Source of the DNA: an uncultured candidate division WPS-2 bacterium
GTDB taxonomy: Bacteria > Vulcanimicrobiota > Vulcanimicrobiia > Vulcanimicrobiales > Vulcanimicrobiaceae
DNA length: 64,000 nt
Assembly: GCA_937927945.1 (NCBI GenBank)
Contig: CALEYW010000016.1
Coordinates: 62,001-126,000 of the forward strand
Direction of reading: 5' to 3'
Shown: piece by piece, positions 11,471 through 20,106 of the stretch
How the letters are laid out: every line of letters begins with the position of its first letter
How positions within the stretch are numbered: position 1 is the stretch's first letter
Notes under the pieces: generated by a model
What the model saw: the letters and a program-made list of their open reading frames with translations, nothing else
Told to the model about the DNA's origin: nothing
Databases searched by the model: none
Program-made: the position numbers and the translations under genes

Positions 11471-12438
11471 CGCAGCGCATCGGCCCGGTCGCGCTGATCC
11501 TCGCCGTGGTCGGGCTCGCCCTGCCGTGGTTGGTCTACCCGGTCGTCGCGATCGACCTTGCGTGCTTCGCGCTGTTCGCAGTCTCGCTCGACCTGCTGTT
11601 CGGCTTCGTCGGGCTGCTCTCGTTCGGACAGGCGCTGTTCTGGGGCGGGGGAGGCTATCTCGCCGCGATCACGCTCGCGCGCACGCACGTCGACGCCGGG
11701 ATTGCGATCGTCATCGGCATCGTCTACGCGATGCTGCTGGCCGCGATCGTCGGCGCGATCGCGGTCCGCCGCGCCGGCATCTACTTCGCGATGATCACGC
11801 TCGGCGTCGCGCAGATCCAATACTTCTCGGCGTTTCAGCTCACCGACATCACCGGCGGCGAGAACGGCTTGAACCTCCACAGCCGCGGCACGCTGTTCGG
11901 CTTCGCGCTCGAGAACGACCGGCTGTACTACTACGTCGCGTTGGTGCTGATCGCGCTCGCCGTATGGTTCGCGGTGCGCCTCGTGCGCTCGCCGTTCGGC
12001 GGCGTGCTGCGCGCGATGCGCGAGAACGAGACGCGCACGATCGCGCTCGGGTACCGGGTCAACCGCTACAAGCTCGCGGTGTTTACCATCGCCGGCGGCT
12101 TAGCCGGCCTCGCCGGCGCCTTGTACGCGATCGGCAACCATCTTGCGGGCCTGGAGATGGTCGACTGGCACACCTCGGGCGCCGTCGTCATGATGACGGT
12201 GCTCGGCGGGGTCGGCACGATCTTCGGGCCGATCGTCGGCGCCGGACTCTTCGAATCGCTCGACTACTTCGTCTCGAAGATGGGGGCGTTCGACTTCTTC
12301 GGCGTGCATATCCCCTCGATCGGCGAGGAGACGAACATGGTGATGGGCTTCGTCTTCGCGCTGTGTGTGCTGCTGTTCCGGCGCGGGATCGTCGGCGAGA
12401 TCCTCGCCCGCGTCGGAAAGCGCCCCGGCTCCGGCTAG
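11467..12438 (+). CDS. livM: Branched-chain amino-acid ABC transporter permease LivM
   Basis: The 323-residue permease starts at ATG 11467, whose ATGA overlaps the livH stop. The family segments LLSFGQALFWGGGGYLAA (about residues 48-65), RRAGIYFAMITLGVAQ and VLGGVGTIFGPIVGA (the EAA-like loop region contacting the ATPase) are all present, with about nine hydrophobic helices. It pairs with LivH to form the membrane pore. The two ATPase subunits are not downstream on this strand: they lie convergently, 13 bases beyond the stop. Confidence 0.93.
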   Translation: MTQRIGPVALILAVVGLALPWLVYPVVAIDLACFALFAVSLDLLFGFVGLLSFGQALFWGGGGYLAAITLARTHVDAGIAIVIGIVYAMLLAAIVGAIAVRRAGIYFAMITLGVAQIQYFSAFQLTDITGGENGLNLHSRGTLFGFALENDRLYYYVALVLIALAVWFAVRLVRSPFGGVLRAMRENETRTIALGYRVNRYKLAVFTIAGGLAGLAGALYAIGNHLAGLEMVDWHTSGAVVMMTVLGGVGTIFGPIVGAGLFESLDYFVSKMGAFDFFGVHIPSIGEETNMVMGFVFALCVLLFRRGIVGEILARVGKRPGSG

Positions 12439-12451
12439 TCCCGCTGCACGG

Positions 12452-13144
12452 TTAAACCCCGAGCAGCTCGAGGATCTCGTTCTCGCGGGCGATGACGTCG
12501 GCGTTGGAAAGCGTTTGGACGACGGTGCCGTGGTCGACGATGTGATGGCAGTCGGCGACGCCGGTCGCGAAGCGGACGTTCTGCTCCACGAGCAAGATCG
12601 TCATGCCGTCGGCCTTCATCTCGCGGATGACCTCGCCGATGCGCTCCACGATCACCGGCGCGAGACCTTCGGTCGGCTCGTCGAGCAGAATCGTTCGTGC
12701 GCCGGCGCGCAGCACGCGCGCGATCGCCAGCATCTGCTGCTCGCCGCCGCTGAGCGTCGTCCCGCCGGCCTTCGCGCGCTCCTTGAGGTTCGGGAACGTC
12801 TGGAAGATTCGTTCGACCGGCCAGCCGCTCGGGCCGACGACCGGCGGCAGCATCAGGTTCTCGTAGACGCTCAGCGTGGAGAGGATGCCGCGTTCTTCGG
12901 GGACGTAGCCCAGACCGAGTTTCGCGATCTTGTCGGACGGGCGGCCGACGAGCGCGACGCCGTCCAGTGCGATCGTCCCCCTGCGCGGCGGCAGGATGCC
13001 GGTGATCGTGCGCAGCGTCGTCGTCTTGCCGACGCCGTTGCGGCCGACCAGCGTCGCGACCTGGCCCGTTTCGACCGTCAGCGTCATCCCGTGCAGGATG
13101 TGCGATTCGCCGTAATAGGCGTGAACGTCACGCAATGCCAACAT
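12452..13144 (-). CDS. livF: Branched-chain amino-acid ABC transporter ATP-binding protein LivF
   Basis: The 230-residue ATPase has Walker A GRNGVGKTT (about residues 34-42), Q-loop, signature LSGGEQQ (about 132-138) and Walker B TILLDEPTEGLAP. The short length, the VGLP/LGLGYVPEERG segment and the EQNVRFA switch region after Walker B mark it as LivF rather than LivG. Its ATG at 13144 overlaps the last base of livG (TGATG type), so the two ATPases are one transcript. It converges on livM with 13 bases between the stops. Confidence 0.93.
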   Translation of the reverse strand: MLALRDVHAYYGESHILHGMTLTVETGQVATLVGRNGVGKTTTLRTITGILPPRRGTIALDGVALVGRPSDKIAKLGLGYVPEERGILSTLSVYENLMLPPVVGPSGWPVERIFQTFPNLKERAKAGGTTLSGGEQQMLAIARVLRAGARTILLDEPTEGLAPVIVERIGEVIREMKADGMTILLVEQNVRFATGVADCHHIVDHGTVVQTLSNADVIARENEILELLGV

Positions 13145-13911
13145 CAGTGGTGCCCTCCGCCCAGATACGCGCTCACGACGCGCTCGTCGGCGCGCACTTC
13201 GTCGTACGTCCCCTCGACGAGCACTTTACCGCGCTGCATGACCGTCACCCGGTCGCAGAGGTCGGCGACGACGCGCAGGTTGTGCTCGACCAGCACGATC
13301 GTGCGGCCGGGCGCGATGCGCCGGACGAGTTGCACCGTGCCCTCGATGTCCTCCACGCCCATCCCGGCGGTCGGCTCGTCGAGCAGCAGCACGCGCGGAT
13401 CCTGCGAGAGCGCGATCGCGAGCTCGAGCGACCGCTTTTGGCCGTACGGGAGATGCACGGCGAGGTTGTCGCGCTCGCCGTCGAGCCCGACCGCGGCGAG
13501 CGCCGCGCGCGCCGGATCGTCGAGTACGGCGGTGGTGCGCGGCGAGGCCAGCAGTCGCCGCGAGAGCGACGTGCGGGCCTGGAGCGCGATCTTCACGTTG
13601 TCGAGCACGCTGAGATGCGGGAAGACACTGTTGATCTGAAAGCTGCGGACCATGCCCATGCGGGCGATCGCTGCCGGGTCCAGCCCGCTGATCTCGACGC
13701 CGGCGAAACGGACGCTGCCGCGCGTCGCCGGCGCGAAGCCGGAGAGGACGTTGAAAAACGTCGTCTTGCCGGCGCCGTTCGGGCCGATGATGGCGTGGAT
13801 CGTGCCTTCGGCAACGGCGAGCGTCACGCCGTCGAGCGCGCTGAACCCCGCGTAGACTTTGGCGACGTCGCGCGTCGAGAGGATTGGCTCGGCCACGCGC
13901 TGGTCTTCCAC
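13144..13911 (-). CDS. livG: Branched-chain amino-acid ABC transporter ATP-binding protein LivG
   Basis: The 255-residue ATPase has Walker A GPNGAGKTTFFNVLSG, a LivG-type signature LPYGQKRSLELA, Walker B RVLLLDEPTAGM and the LVEHNLRVV switch. Compared with LivF it carries the extra helical insertion between Q-loop and signature that is usual for LivG. The start could be slightly later: a GTG-led VAEPILSTRDVAKVY begins where family members usually begin, so the first few residues are uncertain. It is the first gene of a separate minus-strand unit (livG-livF) facing the binding-protein/permease unit. Confidence 0.92.
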   Translation of the reverse strand: MEDQRVAEPILSTRDVAKVYAGFSALDGVTLAVAEGTIHAIIGPNGAGKTTFFNVLSGFAPATRGSVRFAGVEISGLDPAAIARMGMVRSFQINSVFPHLSVLDNVKIALQARTSLSRRLLASPRTTAVLDDPARAALAAVGLDGERDNLAVHLPYGQKRSLELAIALSQDPRVLLLDEPTAGMGVEDIEGTVQLVRRIAPGRTIVLVEHNLRVVADLCDRVTVMQRGKVLVEGTYDEVRADERVVSAYLGGGHH

Positions 13912-13973
13912 CAGAACCGCCCGCCGCCCCGCACGATCGGCGCGGTTTGCGCCGGAATCAGCGCCTGGACCGA

Positions 13974-14789
13974 TCAGGCAGCGGCTGCGACGTCGACTTT
14001 CACGACCAGCGCCGCGATGTCGTCTTCGAGTCGCGAACCGGCATACTCGTAGGCGTACCGCGTAACGGCTTCGGCCTGCTGTTCCGCTTCGCGCGCACGG
14101 TTCCGCTCGATTACCTCGACGAGGGCATCGGCGCCGAGAAACACCAGACTCTCATTGCGTGCCTCGGTGAATCCGTCCGTCACGGCGGCGAAGATGTCAC
14201 CATGTTCGAGTCGGACCGTGGCCTGACCGAACGCGTCGTCGTCGTCCATCAAGCCCACGATCGGTCCCGTGGCATGAAGCATCCGAGGACCGTCCGGCGT
14301 GACGATGTAGGCTGCTTCGTGGCCGGCCGACACGTACTGCATGGTCTGTCGACCGGCATCCACGATCGCGAAGAATACCGTCGCAAAAAACTCGTGCTCA
14401 CCTTCGAACGTGCTGTTCTCGATGCAGAGGCAATTGAGCGCGCGGACGGATTCGAGCGCGTCGAACCCTTGCGAGGCGTACGCGCGCAACGCATATTTCG
14501 CAAGGCCCGCGTACCGAGCAGCGCGGATCCCGTGGCCCGAGATGTCGACGACGGCAAGCGACGTGCAGCCGTTGCCGTAGTGAAAGACGTCGGCCATGTC
14601 GCCGCCATACCGAAACCCCTTGGTGGCACCCCAATAAGCCCGACCGACGTCGAGCCCGGGCAGGCGGCGCACCGGCGGACCGTAGACGCTTTCGACAAGA
14701 AGTCGCATCTCGGTCTGCAGCGAGGGTTCGGCGCGATGCGGCGCGTCCGAGAGGCCTGCCGCTACGCGGTCGTCAGACATTCGGCTCAT
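13974..14789 (-). CDS. SpoIIE/RsbU-type PP2C serine phosphatase
   Basis: The 271-residue protein matches the PPM-type phosphatase domain of SpoIIE/RsbU/RsbP. Signatures are GGDMADVF (about residues 62-69), AVVDISGHG (metal-binding Asp), YVSAGHEAAYI, GPIVGLMDD, VTDGFTEARN, and a C-terminal EDDIAALVVKV in place of the common DDxTxxxxr motif. No PAS, GAF or response-regulator domain precedes it, so its input must come from another protein. The family dephosphorylates anti-sigma antagonists or STAS-like proteins. None is encoded nearby. Its ATG overlaps the stop of the upstream Crp/Fnr gene (ATGA), tying the two together. Confidence 0.87.
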   Translation of the reverse strand: MSRMSDDRVAAGLSDAPHRAEPSLQTEMRLLVESVYGPPVRRLPGLDVGRAYWGATKGFRYGGDMADVFHYGNGCTSLAVVDISGHGIRAARYAGLAKYALRAYASQGFDALESVRALNCLCIENSTFEGEHEFFATVFFAIVDAGRQTMQYVSAGHEAAYIVTPDGPRMLHATGPIVGLMDDDDAFGQATVRLEHGDIFAAVTDGFTEARNESLVFLGADALVEVIERNRAREAEQQAEAVTRYAYEYAGSRLEDDIAALVVKVDVAAAA

Positions 14790-15499
14790 GCTGAGAGCAG
14801 CAACGACTCGGCGAAGGCGACTTTGGAGGCCTCATAACACTCGCACGTGACGCGTTCTAGCCTGCCGCGGTCAACGATCGTCACGACGCCTTGGCGGTAC
14901 TCGATGGCACCCATGAGCTGGAGCGCGTCCGCCGCTTCGGAGACCCTCGCACTTGGTACGCCGAGCATGATGGCCAGGAAGTCGAGTGTCAGGGTGAACT
15001 CGGGTCGGCCTACGCGATCGGCAGTCATCGCGAGCCAACGGGCGCACCGTTGGATGACGGCGTGTTTGACGTTGCATACCGTAAATTGCTGCGAACTGAA
15101 CAACACTGCGCGCACGTTGTGCCGCATGAACCGCGCGAACATGACGCTCGTCTCCATGCGCTGCTCGAAGCAGGCGATGCTCATCCGCCCCACGCTTCCC
15201 TGCACCTGACAGAACGACGTACGGGACGACACCGAGGACTCGAGTGCGGCCTCCGACTCGACGAAACTTTCGCTGCCGACCGTTCCTACCTCGACCGTGT
15301 CGCCGTTCTTCAGCGTCGCGACCACGGAGAGCACGGCGTCGATCGGAAAATCGACGTGGCTCATGACGCGACCAACCGAATGCGTGGACTGGTGCGCTTT
15401 GAGGGCCACGATCGTGAGATCGCGTTCGAGATTGGCAAAGTCGCTCGCCGGCAGGGCGTCCAAAAGGCGGTTACCGGACGAATACTGCACGACGGTCAT
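14786..15499 (-). CDS. Crp/Fnr-family transcriptional regulator
   Basis: This is a 237-residue cyclic-nucleotide-binding-domain regulator. The N-terminal beta-roll carries HVDFPIDAVLSVVATLKNGDTVEVGTVG (about residues 40-70), the usual layout of this family. A long dimer helix (VRAVLFSSQQ) follows, then a C-terminal winged helix with TLDFLAIMLGVPSARVSEAADALQLMGAIEYRQG, the HTH_Crp recognition region. There is no Cys cluster like that of FNR. Start is ATG at 15499; an upstream in-frame extension to 15697 crosses the promoter and is disfavoured. It forms a two-gene operon with the SpoIIE-type phosphatase. Confidence 0.85.
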   Translation of the reverse strand: MTVVQYSSGNRLLDALPASDFANLERDLTIVALKAHQSTHSVGRVMSHVDFPIDAVLSVVATLKNGDTVEVGTVGSESFVESEAALESSVSSRTSFCQVQGSVGRMSIACFEQRMETSVMFARFMRHNVRAVLFSSQQFTVCNVKHAVIQRCARWLAMTADRVGRPEFTLTLDFLAIMLGVPSARVSEAADALQLMGAIEYRQGVVTIVDRGRLERVTCECYEASKVAFAESLLLSA

Positions 15500-15619
15500 C
15501 GCGTCTCGATCCAGGGAGCGCCTGCCTGGAGTTCGGCCACGGGGACGGGGCTTGCCCTCATGGTGTCTCCTGACAAGCACGGAGCACCACGCCAAACAGC
15601 GGCGGGTGCCGGGCCCCAG

Positions 15620-15628
15620 AGTATAGCA
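15620..15628 (-). promoter_or_regulatory. Candidate extended -10 promoter of the Crp/phosphatase operon
   Basis: On the minus strand the sequence TGCTATACT is an extended -10 element (TGnTATAnT) in otherwise very GC-rich DNA. There is no good -35 match at the right spacing. Transcription would begin near 15613, giving a leader of about 110 bases before the ATG at 15499. Just upstream lies a palindromic stretch (CCGTACGG followed by CGGTAACGTACCG, 15643-15660), a plausible operator or autoregulatory site. Called by eye only. Confidence 0.35.
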
Positions 15629-15726
15629 CAAAATCGGTCCCTCCGTACGGTAACGTACCGACCGAGCGCCGCCCCGGTGCCGCGTGCAAGGAGACACAAA
15701 CGCCGGAGCGGGACACCTCCAACACG

Positions 15727-17013
15727 ATGCACGACGGCCCGCACGATCACGAAACCGTCCTCGAAGTCGAAGCGCCTCGCGTCAAGTTCGGCCGGGGCGC
15801 GATCGCGGAGGTCGGTCCCGAGGCCGCGGCGCTCGGGCTGCGGCGGGTCGCGCTCTTCACCGACCGTCACGTCGGGCGGTTGCCGCTGGTCGAACGCGCG
15901 CGCTCGTCGCTGCGCGCCGCCGGAATCGACGTCGCCGAGTTCGACGCGGTGCGGATCGAGCCGACCGACACGTCCTTCCGCGAAGCGGCGGCGTTCGCGC
16001 TCGACGCGCGGGTCGACGGCTACGTCTCCATCGGCGGCGGGTCGGTCATCGACACCGCCAAAGCGGCGAACCTCTATGCGACCTATCCCGCGCCGTTCGA
16101 GCGCTACGTCAACGCGCCGCTCGGCGACGGCGCACCGGTTCCGGGACCGCTCGCGCCGCACATCGCGTGTCCGACGACGTCCGGAACCGGCAGCGAATGC
16201 ACCGGCATCACGATCTTCGACTTCGAAGCGCACGACGTGAAGACCGGCATCGCGTCGCGCCGTCTGCGTCCGACGCTGGGAATCGTCGATCCGGACGCGA
16301 CGCGCACGCTGCCGGCGACCGTCGTGGCGTCGAGCGGATTCGACGTTCTCGCGCACGCACTGGAATCGTTCACCGCCAAGCCGTACACGCAGCGGCTGCG
16401 GCCGCTCACCCCGCAGGCGCGCCCGCTCTCGCAGGGTGCGAACCCGTACAGCGATCTGGCCTGCGTCGAGGCGTTGCGCGTGCTGGGCGAATTCCTCGTG
16501 CGCGCGGTCGAGGACGCGAGCGACGACGAAGCGCGCGAGGCCGTGATGTGGGCCGCGACGCTGGCCGGGATCGGCTTCGGCAACGCCGGCGTCCACGTGC
16601 CGCACGGCATGGCATACGCCGTCGCAGGCCTCGTGCGCGACTTCGTCCCGCGCGATTACGACGTCGATCACGCGATGGTTCCGCACGGCATGTCGGTCAT
16701 CGTTAGCGCTCCCGCCGTGGCGAAGTTCACCGCGATCGCCGCGCCCGCGAAGCATCGCCGCGTGGCAACGTTGCTCGGCGCCGACGCGGCGCACGACGAC
16801 GAGGTCGGCGACGCGCTGGCCGGTGCGCTGGCGCGTCTGATGCGTGCGACCGCCATGCCGAGCGGCCTGCGCGCGCTCGGCTACACCGACGCGGACGTTC
16901 CGGCGCTGGTCGAAGGAGCGTTCGCGCAGCAGCGCCTGCTCGGCAACGCTCCGCGCGCCGTCGGACGCGAGGACCTCACCGCGCTCTTTGCTGCAGCCGC
17001 CGCGTACTGGTGA
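15727..17013 (+). CDS. Hydroxyacid-oxoacid transhydrogenase (iron-containing alcohol dehydrogenase family)
   Basis: The 428-residue type III ADH is closest in layout to the ADHFE1/HOT subgroup, which couples oxidation of 4-hydroxybutyrate to reduction of 2-oxoglutarate. Visible motifs are SIGGGSVIDTAKAAN (nucleotide-binding GGGS, about residues 100-114), CPTTSGTGSECTG, SGFDVLAHALES with its metal-ligand Asp and His, and GVHVPHGMAYAV with VPHGMS, the downstream His ligands. The insert ARPLSQGANPYSD is characteristic of HOT-type members. A plain iron alcohol dehydrogenase is the alternative. It overlaps the next gene by GTGA. Confidence 0.85.
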   Translation: MHDGPHDHETVLEVEAPRVKFGRGAIAEVGPEAAALGLRRVALFTDRHVGRLPLVERARSSLRAAGIDVAEFDAVRIEPTDTSFREAAAFALDARVDGYVSIGGGSVIDTAKAANLYATYPAPFERYVNAPLGDGAPVPGPLAPHIACPTTSGTGSECTGITIFDFEAHDVKTGIASRRLRPTLGIVDPDATRTLPATVVASSGFDVLAHALESFTAKPYTQRLRPLTPQARPLSQGANPYSDLACVEALRVLGEFLVRAVEDASDDEAREAVMWAATLAGIGFGNAGVHVPHGMAYAVAGLVRDFVPRDYDVDHAMVPHGMSVIVSAPAVAKFTAIAAPAKHRRVATLLGADAAHDDEVGDALAGALARLMRATAMPSGLRALGYTDADVPALVEGAFAQQRLLGNAPRAVGREDLTALFAAAAAYW

Positions 17014-18581
17014 GCGGCATCGACCTCTCCGAAGCCCTCGCCGCCGAAGCGGAAGGCCGGTTTCTCGAGGGTTTCGGGATGGTGCACGCGGTGCTGGCGC
17101 AGACGCCGCAGGACCCGGACGCGCTCAATCTGCTCGGCCGCCTGTGCTTGGGCGGCGGCGATCTGGTGAGCGCGATCTCGCTGCAGCGCCTCGTCTTGCA
17201 GCTCGTGCCCGAACACGTGCGTGCGGGCGCAGATCTCGCCGCGGCGCTCGCGGCGGCCCCCGACCCTACCGGGGGCGCCGAAGCCTTCGCCGCCGCGTGT
17301 GCGATCGAACCCGAGATCGCTCTCCACCACCGGATTCCGTCGTCGCTCGCGCCGTTCGCCCGCATCGGTGACGTTCGCGCGCTGCTCGAGACGGCGGTCC
17401 GCTGCGATCCGGGTCTCGCCGCCGCGCACGCCGCGCTCGGCAACCTGTTCGTGCGAGAAGATCGCGGTGTCGAAGCCCTGGCGGCGTATCGTCGCGCGGC
17501 CGGTTTGGATCCGCACGACGCGGCGGCGCAGCTGGCCGCTGCTGAGATCGCGCACGTCCTGGGAGATGCGGCGAGCGGCGACCGTCATCGGGCTGCGGCG
17601 CTCGCGTTGCAACGCGTCTACGCCGAACCGGTCGGCGTGCCGGACGCGCGGCTGCGTGTGCTGGTGCTGCACGCGCCGGCCCCGTGGACCGCGCAGGTCT
17701 CGCTCGACCTGGTCGCCGATCGCACCCGCTTGGTGCTGCATCGACTCTACCTCGACGGCGAAGACGAGAGGATTCCGGCGCTGCCGGAGTACGACGTGGT
17801 GTTCAACGCGATCGGCATCACGGAAGGCGCGCGGCCCGCGATCGCCGCCGCGCAGCGGTTCATCGCCGATCAGACGAAGCCGGCCTTCAACGCCCCGCAC
17901 GCGCTCCTGCGAACCGCTCGTCCCGCCCTGCCCGGTGCGCTGCGCGGGGTCGAAGGCTGCGTCGTCGCTGCGGCGACGCGCCGGTCGCGCGCGGAACTGC
18001 GCGATCTCGCGCGCGACGCCGCGCAGGTGGACGGCCTCGCGTTTCCGCTGGTCGTGCGGCCGGTCGACGCGCACGGCGGCGTAGGCCTCAAGCGTGTCGG
18101 GGACGGACGCGAACTCGAACGCTACATCGCCGATGCCGACGCCGAGAACTTCGATCTCTCGCGGTATATCGAGTATCGCGACGCCGACGGCTGGTACCGC
18201 AAATATCGCGTCGTCCTCGTCGACGGGCGCCCGCACGCGTATCACCTCGCGTTCGCGGCGTCGTGGATCGTCCACTATCAAACCGGAGCGACGCGCGACC
18301 ATCGCTGGATGCAGGCAGAAGAAGAACGCTTTCTCGGCGAGCCGCAGACGGTGTTCCCGGCCTGGCCGCCGGTGTTCTCATCGATTGCGGCAGCACTCGG
18401 TCTGGACTACGTCGGACTCGATTGCGCGCGCCTTCCGGACGGGCGCGTGCTGGTGTTCGAAGCCGATCCGGCATCGTGGGTCCACGCGCACGACGCGTCG
18501 GCGGCACCGTATCGCGCGGCTGCGGTCGAGGGTATCTCGCGGGCGCTCACGCAGATGCTCGAACGGCGAAGCGGGCGCTGA
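17010..18581 (+). CDS. TPR repeat plus ATP-grasp-like fusion protein
   Basis: This 523-residue protein starts at GTG 17010 in a GTGA overlap with the transhydrogenase. The first 200 residues are TPR-like helical repeats (for example ALNLLGRLCLGGGDLVSAISL and AHAALGNLFVREDRGVEALAAYRRA). The rest looks like an ATP-grasp enzyme: a pre-grasp region with YDVVFNAIGITEGARP, the nucleotide-binding LVVRPVDAHGGVGLKRV (about 350-366), RKYRVVLVDGRPHAYHLAF, and a metal-binding VFEADPASWVH near the end. ATP-grasp enzymes ligate a carboxylate to an amine or thiol, but the substrate here is unknown. TPR/ATP-grasp fusions also occur near peptide-modification systems, though no precursor peptide is evident. 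dtd follows immediately. Confidence 0.7.
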   Translation: MSGIDLSEALAAEAEGRFLEGFGMVHAVLAQTPQDPDALNLLGRLCLGGGDLVSAISLQRLVLQLVPEHVRAGADLAAALAAAPDPTGGAEAFAAACAIEPEIALHHRIPSSLAPFARIGDVRALLETAVRCDPGLAAAHAALGNLFVREDRGVEALAAYRRAAGLDPHDAAAQLAAAEIAHVLGDAASGDRHRAAALALQRVYAEPVGVPDARLRVLVLHAPAPWTAQVSLDLVADRTRLVLHRLYLDGEDERIPALPEYDVVFNAIGITEGARPAIAAAQRFIADQTKPAFNAPHALLRTARPALPGALRGVEGCVVAAATRRSRAELRDLARDAAQVDGLAFPLVVRPVDAHGGVGLKRVGDGRELERYIADADAENFDLSRYIEYRDADGWYRKYRVVLVDGRPHAYHLAFAASWIVHYQTGATRDHRWMQAEEERFLGEPQTVFPAWPPVFSSIAAALGLDYVGLDCARLPDGRVLVFEADPASWVHAHDASAAPYRAAAVEGISRALTQMLERRSGR

Positions 18582-19030
18582 TGCGCGCGGTCGTGCAGCG
18601 CGTCTCCCGCGCCTCGGTCTCGGTCGAGGAGACCGTCACCGGCGCGATCGAACGCGGCTTGCTGGTCCTCGTCGGCGTGGCGGTCGATGACGACGATCGT
18701 GATGCCGACGCGGTCGCTTCGAAGATCGCGGGGCTCCGCATCTTCGACGACGCTGCCGGTGCGATGAACCTGGCCCTGGCCGACGTCGGCGGCGCAGTGC
18801 TGCTCGTCTCGCAGTTCAGCTTGCTCGGCGACGTGCGGCGCGGCCGCCGGCCTTCGTTCACCGCGGCGGCTCGCGGCGAATCCGCGCAGCGGCTGTACGA
18901 GCGCGTCGCCGCCGGACTGCGCGCAGAAGGACTGAGCGTGGCGGAAGGACGGTTCGGCGCGGACATGGCGGTTACGCTCGTCAACGACGGTCCGGTGACC
19001 ATCCTCGTCGACTCCAAGCGCGCCTTTTAA
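18581..19030 (+). CDS. dtd: D-aminoacyl-tRNA deacylase
   Basis: The 149-residue protein matches DTD throughout. It opens MRAVVQRVSRASVSVEE, contains the catalytic loop VSQFSLLGDVRRGRRPSF (family SQFTLxxDxxkGxRPSF), and ends with FGADMAVTLVNDGPVTILVDS, which includes the cross-subunit GP motif (family NxGPVT). The enzyme hydrolyses D-amino acids (and glycine) mischarged onto tRNA. The ATG shares a base with the preceding stop (TGATG), making it third in the transhydrogenase-ATP-grasp-dtd unit. Length is typical of the family. Confidence 0.96.
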   Translation: MRAVVQRVSRASVSVEETVTGAIERGLLVLVGVAVDDDDRDADAVASKIAGLRIFDDAAGAMNLALADVGGAVLLVSQFSLLGDVRRGRRPSFTAAARGESAQRLYERVAAGLRAEGLSVAEGRFGADMAVTLVNDGPVTILVDSKRAF

Positions 19031-19137
19031 GCTCCCGCCAATCTCGACCGGTGATCGTGATGACCGTCAGTTCGTCAAGGTTGGGTATGCTTGCTGGGGG
19101 AATGGATCGAGTTGCAGCTCGCTCGGCCGATATTGGG

Positions 19138-19153
19138 CGGGGGAGTTCCCCCG
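19138..19153 (+). terminator. Possible intrinsic terminator after dtd
   Basis: A 6-bp G/C stem (CGGGGG paired with CCCCCG) closes a four-base loop (AGTT) and is followed by TTCGTTTTAC. It lies about 110 bases after dtd and 27 bases before the lipoprotein start. It could therefore end the dtd transcript or act as a leader hairpin for the lipoprotein gene. The stem is short, so this is tentative. Confidence 0.35.
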
Positions 19154-19179
19154 TTCGTTTTACTCACGAGAGGAAGTTC

Positions 19180-20106
19180 ATGCGACGTTACGGCCTCATG
19201 GTCGTAGTGTCGGCGCTGTCGCTTGCGGCGTGTGGTGGAGGCGGGTCGACCCCGCCGCCCGTTACACCAGCCGCTGTTGCCACGCCGACCGCTACCCCCG
19301 CACCCACGGCGACGCCGGGCGCCACCGTCACACCGACGGCCGCGCCGACGGCGACCCCGACCCGGACGCCGTCGCCGACGCCGACCGCCACGCCGACGCC
19401 GACGCCGACGCCCACGCCGACGCCGACGCCGGGTCCGGTGCTCTTGACGTACGCGAGCTCCTTCGTGAACAGCACGACCCCGAGCAACAGCCCGCCGTCG
19501 ATCGGCTTCCAAGCCGAAACGCAAACCGCCACGGTCACGGCCGCCGAATTCAACTACGCCGGCGCCTTCACGGCAACGTCGAGCTGCGCCGCCGTCACGG
19601 TCGCCGGGTCGAACCCGTTCACGCTGACCGCAAAGACCGCGGCTGCCTCCGGCTGCACGCTCACCGTGCATGGTTTCTCGCCGCTGACCGCAACGGTCGG
19701 TGCGACGGTCGCGCCGCCCGCTGGAACCCAGATTCGCTGGGTCGGACCGGGCTACCAGAACCAGGCCCCGCCGATTCCGTTGCTCTCCGGTCCGGTCAAC
19801 ATCGTCGGCACCGGCGCGCTCTTCGCCGCGACGCTCGTCGTCGGCGAAACCGGCTACATCGGCACCTTCACGACTCCGGTGCCGAGCGCCGCGTGCGGCG
19901 GGTTCCTCGCCGTGGCGACCTCGGCCGGTATCGGTCTTGCGGCGCCCGCTTCGGGCAACGCGACCGCCTTCTACTCTGTGACCGCTTCGGGTCCGATTGC
20001 CTCCGGCGCGGGCTGCACGATCTCGACCGGCGACGTCACCGCGGTGCCGTCGTCGAGCTCGCAGATCGGCGTCGTCGTCACCACCGGTTCCGGGAGCTTC
20101 CAGTGA
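19180..20106 (+). CDS. Secreted lipoprotein with Pro/Thr-rich linker
   Basis: The 308-residue protein begins MRRYGLMVVVSALSLAACGGG, a lipoprotein signal with lipobox LAAC at about residues 16-19; GAGAGGAAG precedes the ATG. Residues about 25-87 are a low-complexity Pro/Thr (TPTP) stretch that would act as an extended tether at the cell surface. The remainder (about 90-308) is Ser/Thr/Gly/Ala-rich beta-type sequence with three Cys-containing loops (TSSCAAV, ASGCTL, GAGCTI). No enzyme motif is seen and I do not recognise the domain. Its stop overlaps the start of a second, larger lipoprotein (TGATG), so both are exported from one transcript. Confidence 0.75.
   Translation: MRRYGLMVVVSALSLAACGGGGSTPPPVTPAAVATPTATPAPTATPGATVTPTAAPTATPTRTPSPTPTATPTPTPTPTPTPTPGPVLLTYASSFVNSTTPSNSPPSIGFQAETQTATVTAAEFNYAGAFTATSSCAAVTVAGSNPFTLTAKTAAASGCTLTVHGFSPLTATVGATVAPPAGTQIRWVGPGYQNQAPPIPLLSGPVNIVGTGALFAATLVVGETGYIGTFTTPVPSAACGGFLAVATSAGIGLAAPASGNATAFYSVTASGPIASGAGCTISTGDVTAVPSSSSQIGVVVTTGSGSFQ
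19368..19434 (+). repeat. CCGACG-type microsatellite encoding the TPTP linker
   Basis: A near-perfect tandem of ACGCC/GACGCC units, within the lipoprotein gene, encodes repeated Thr-Pro. Such short-unit tracts are prone to slippage, so linker length may vary between strains. Confidence 0.7.
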
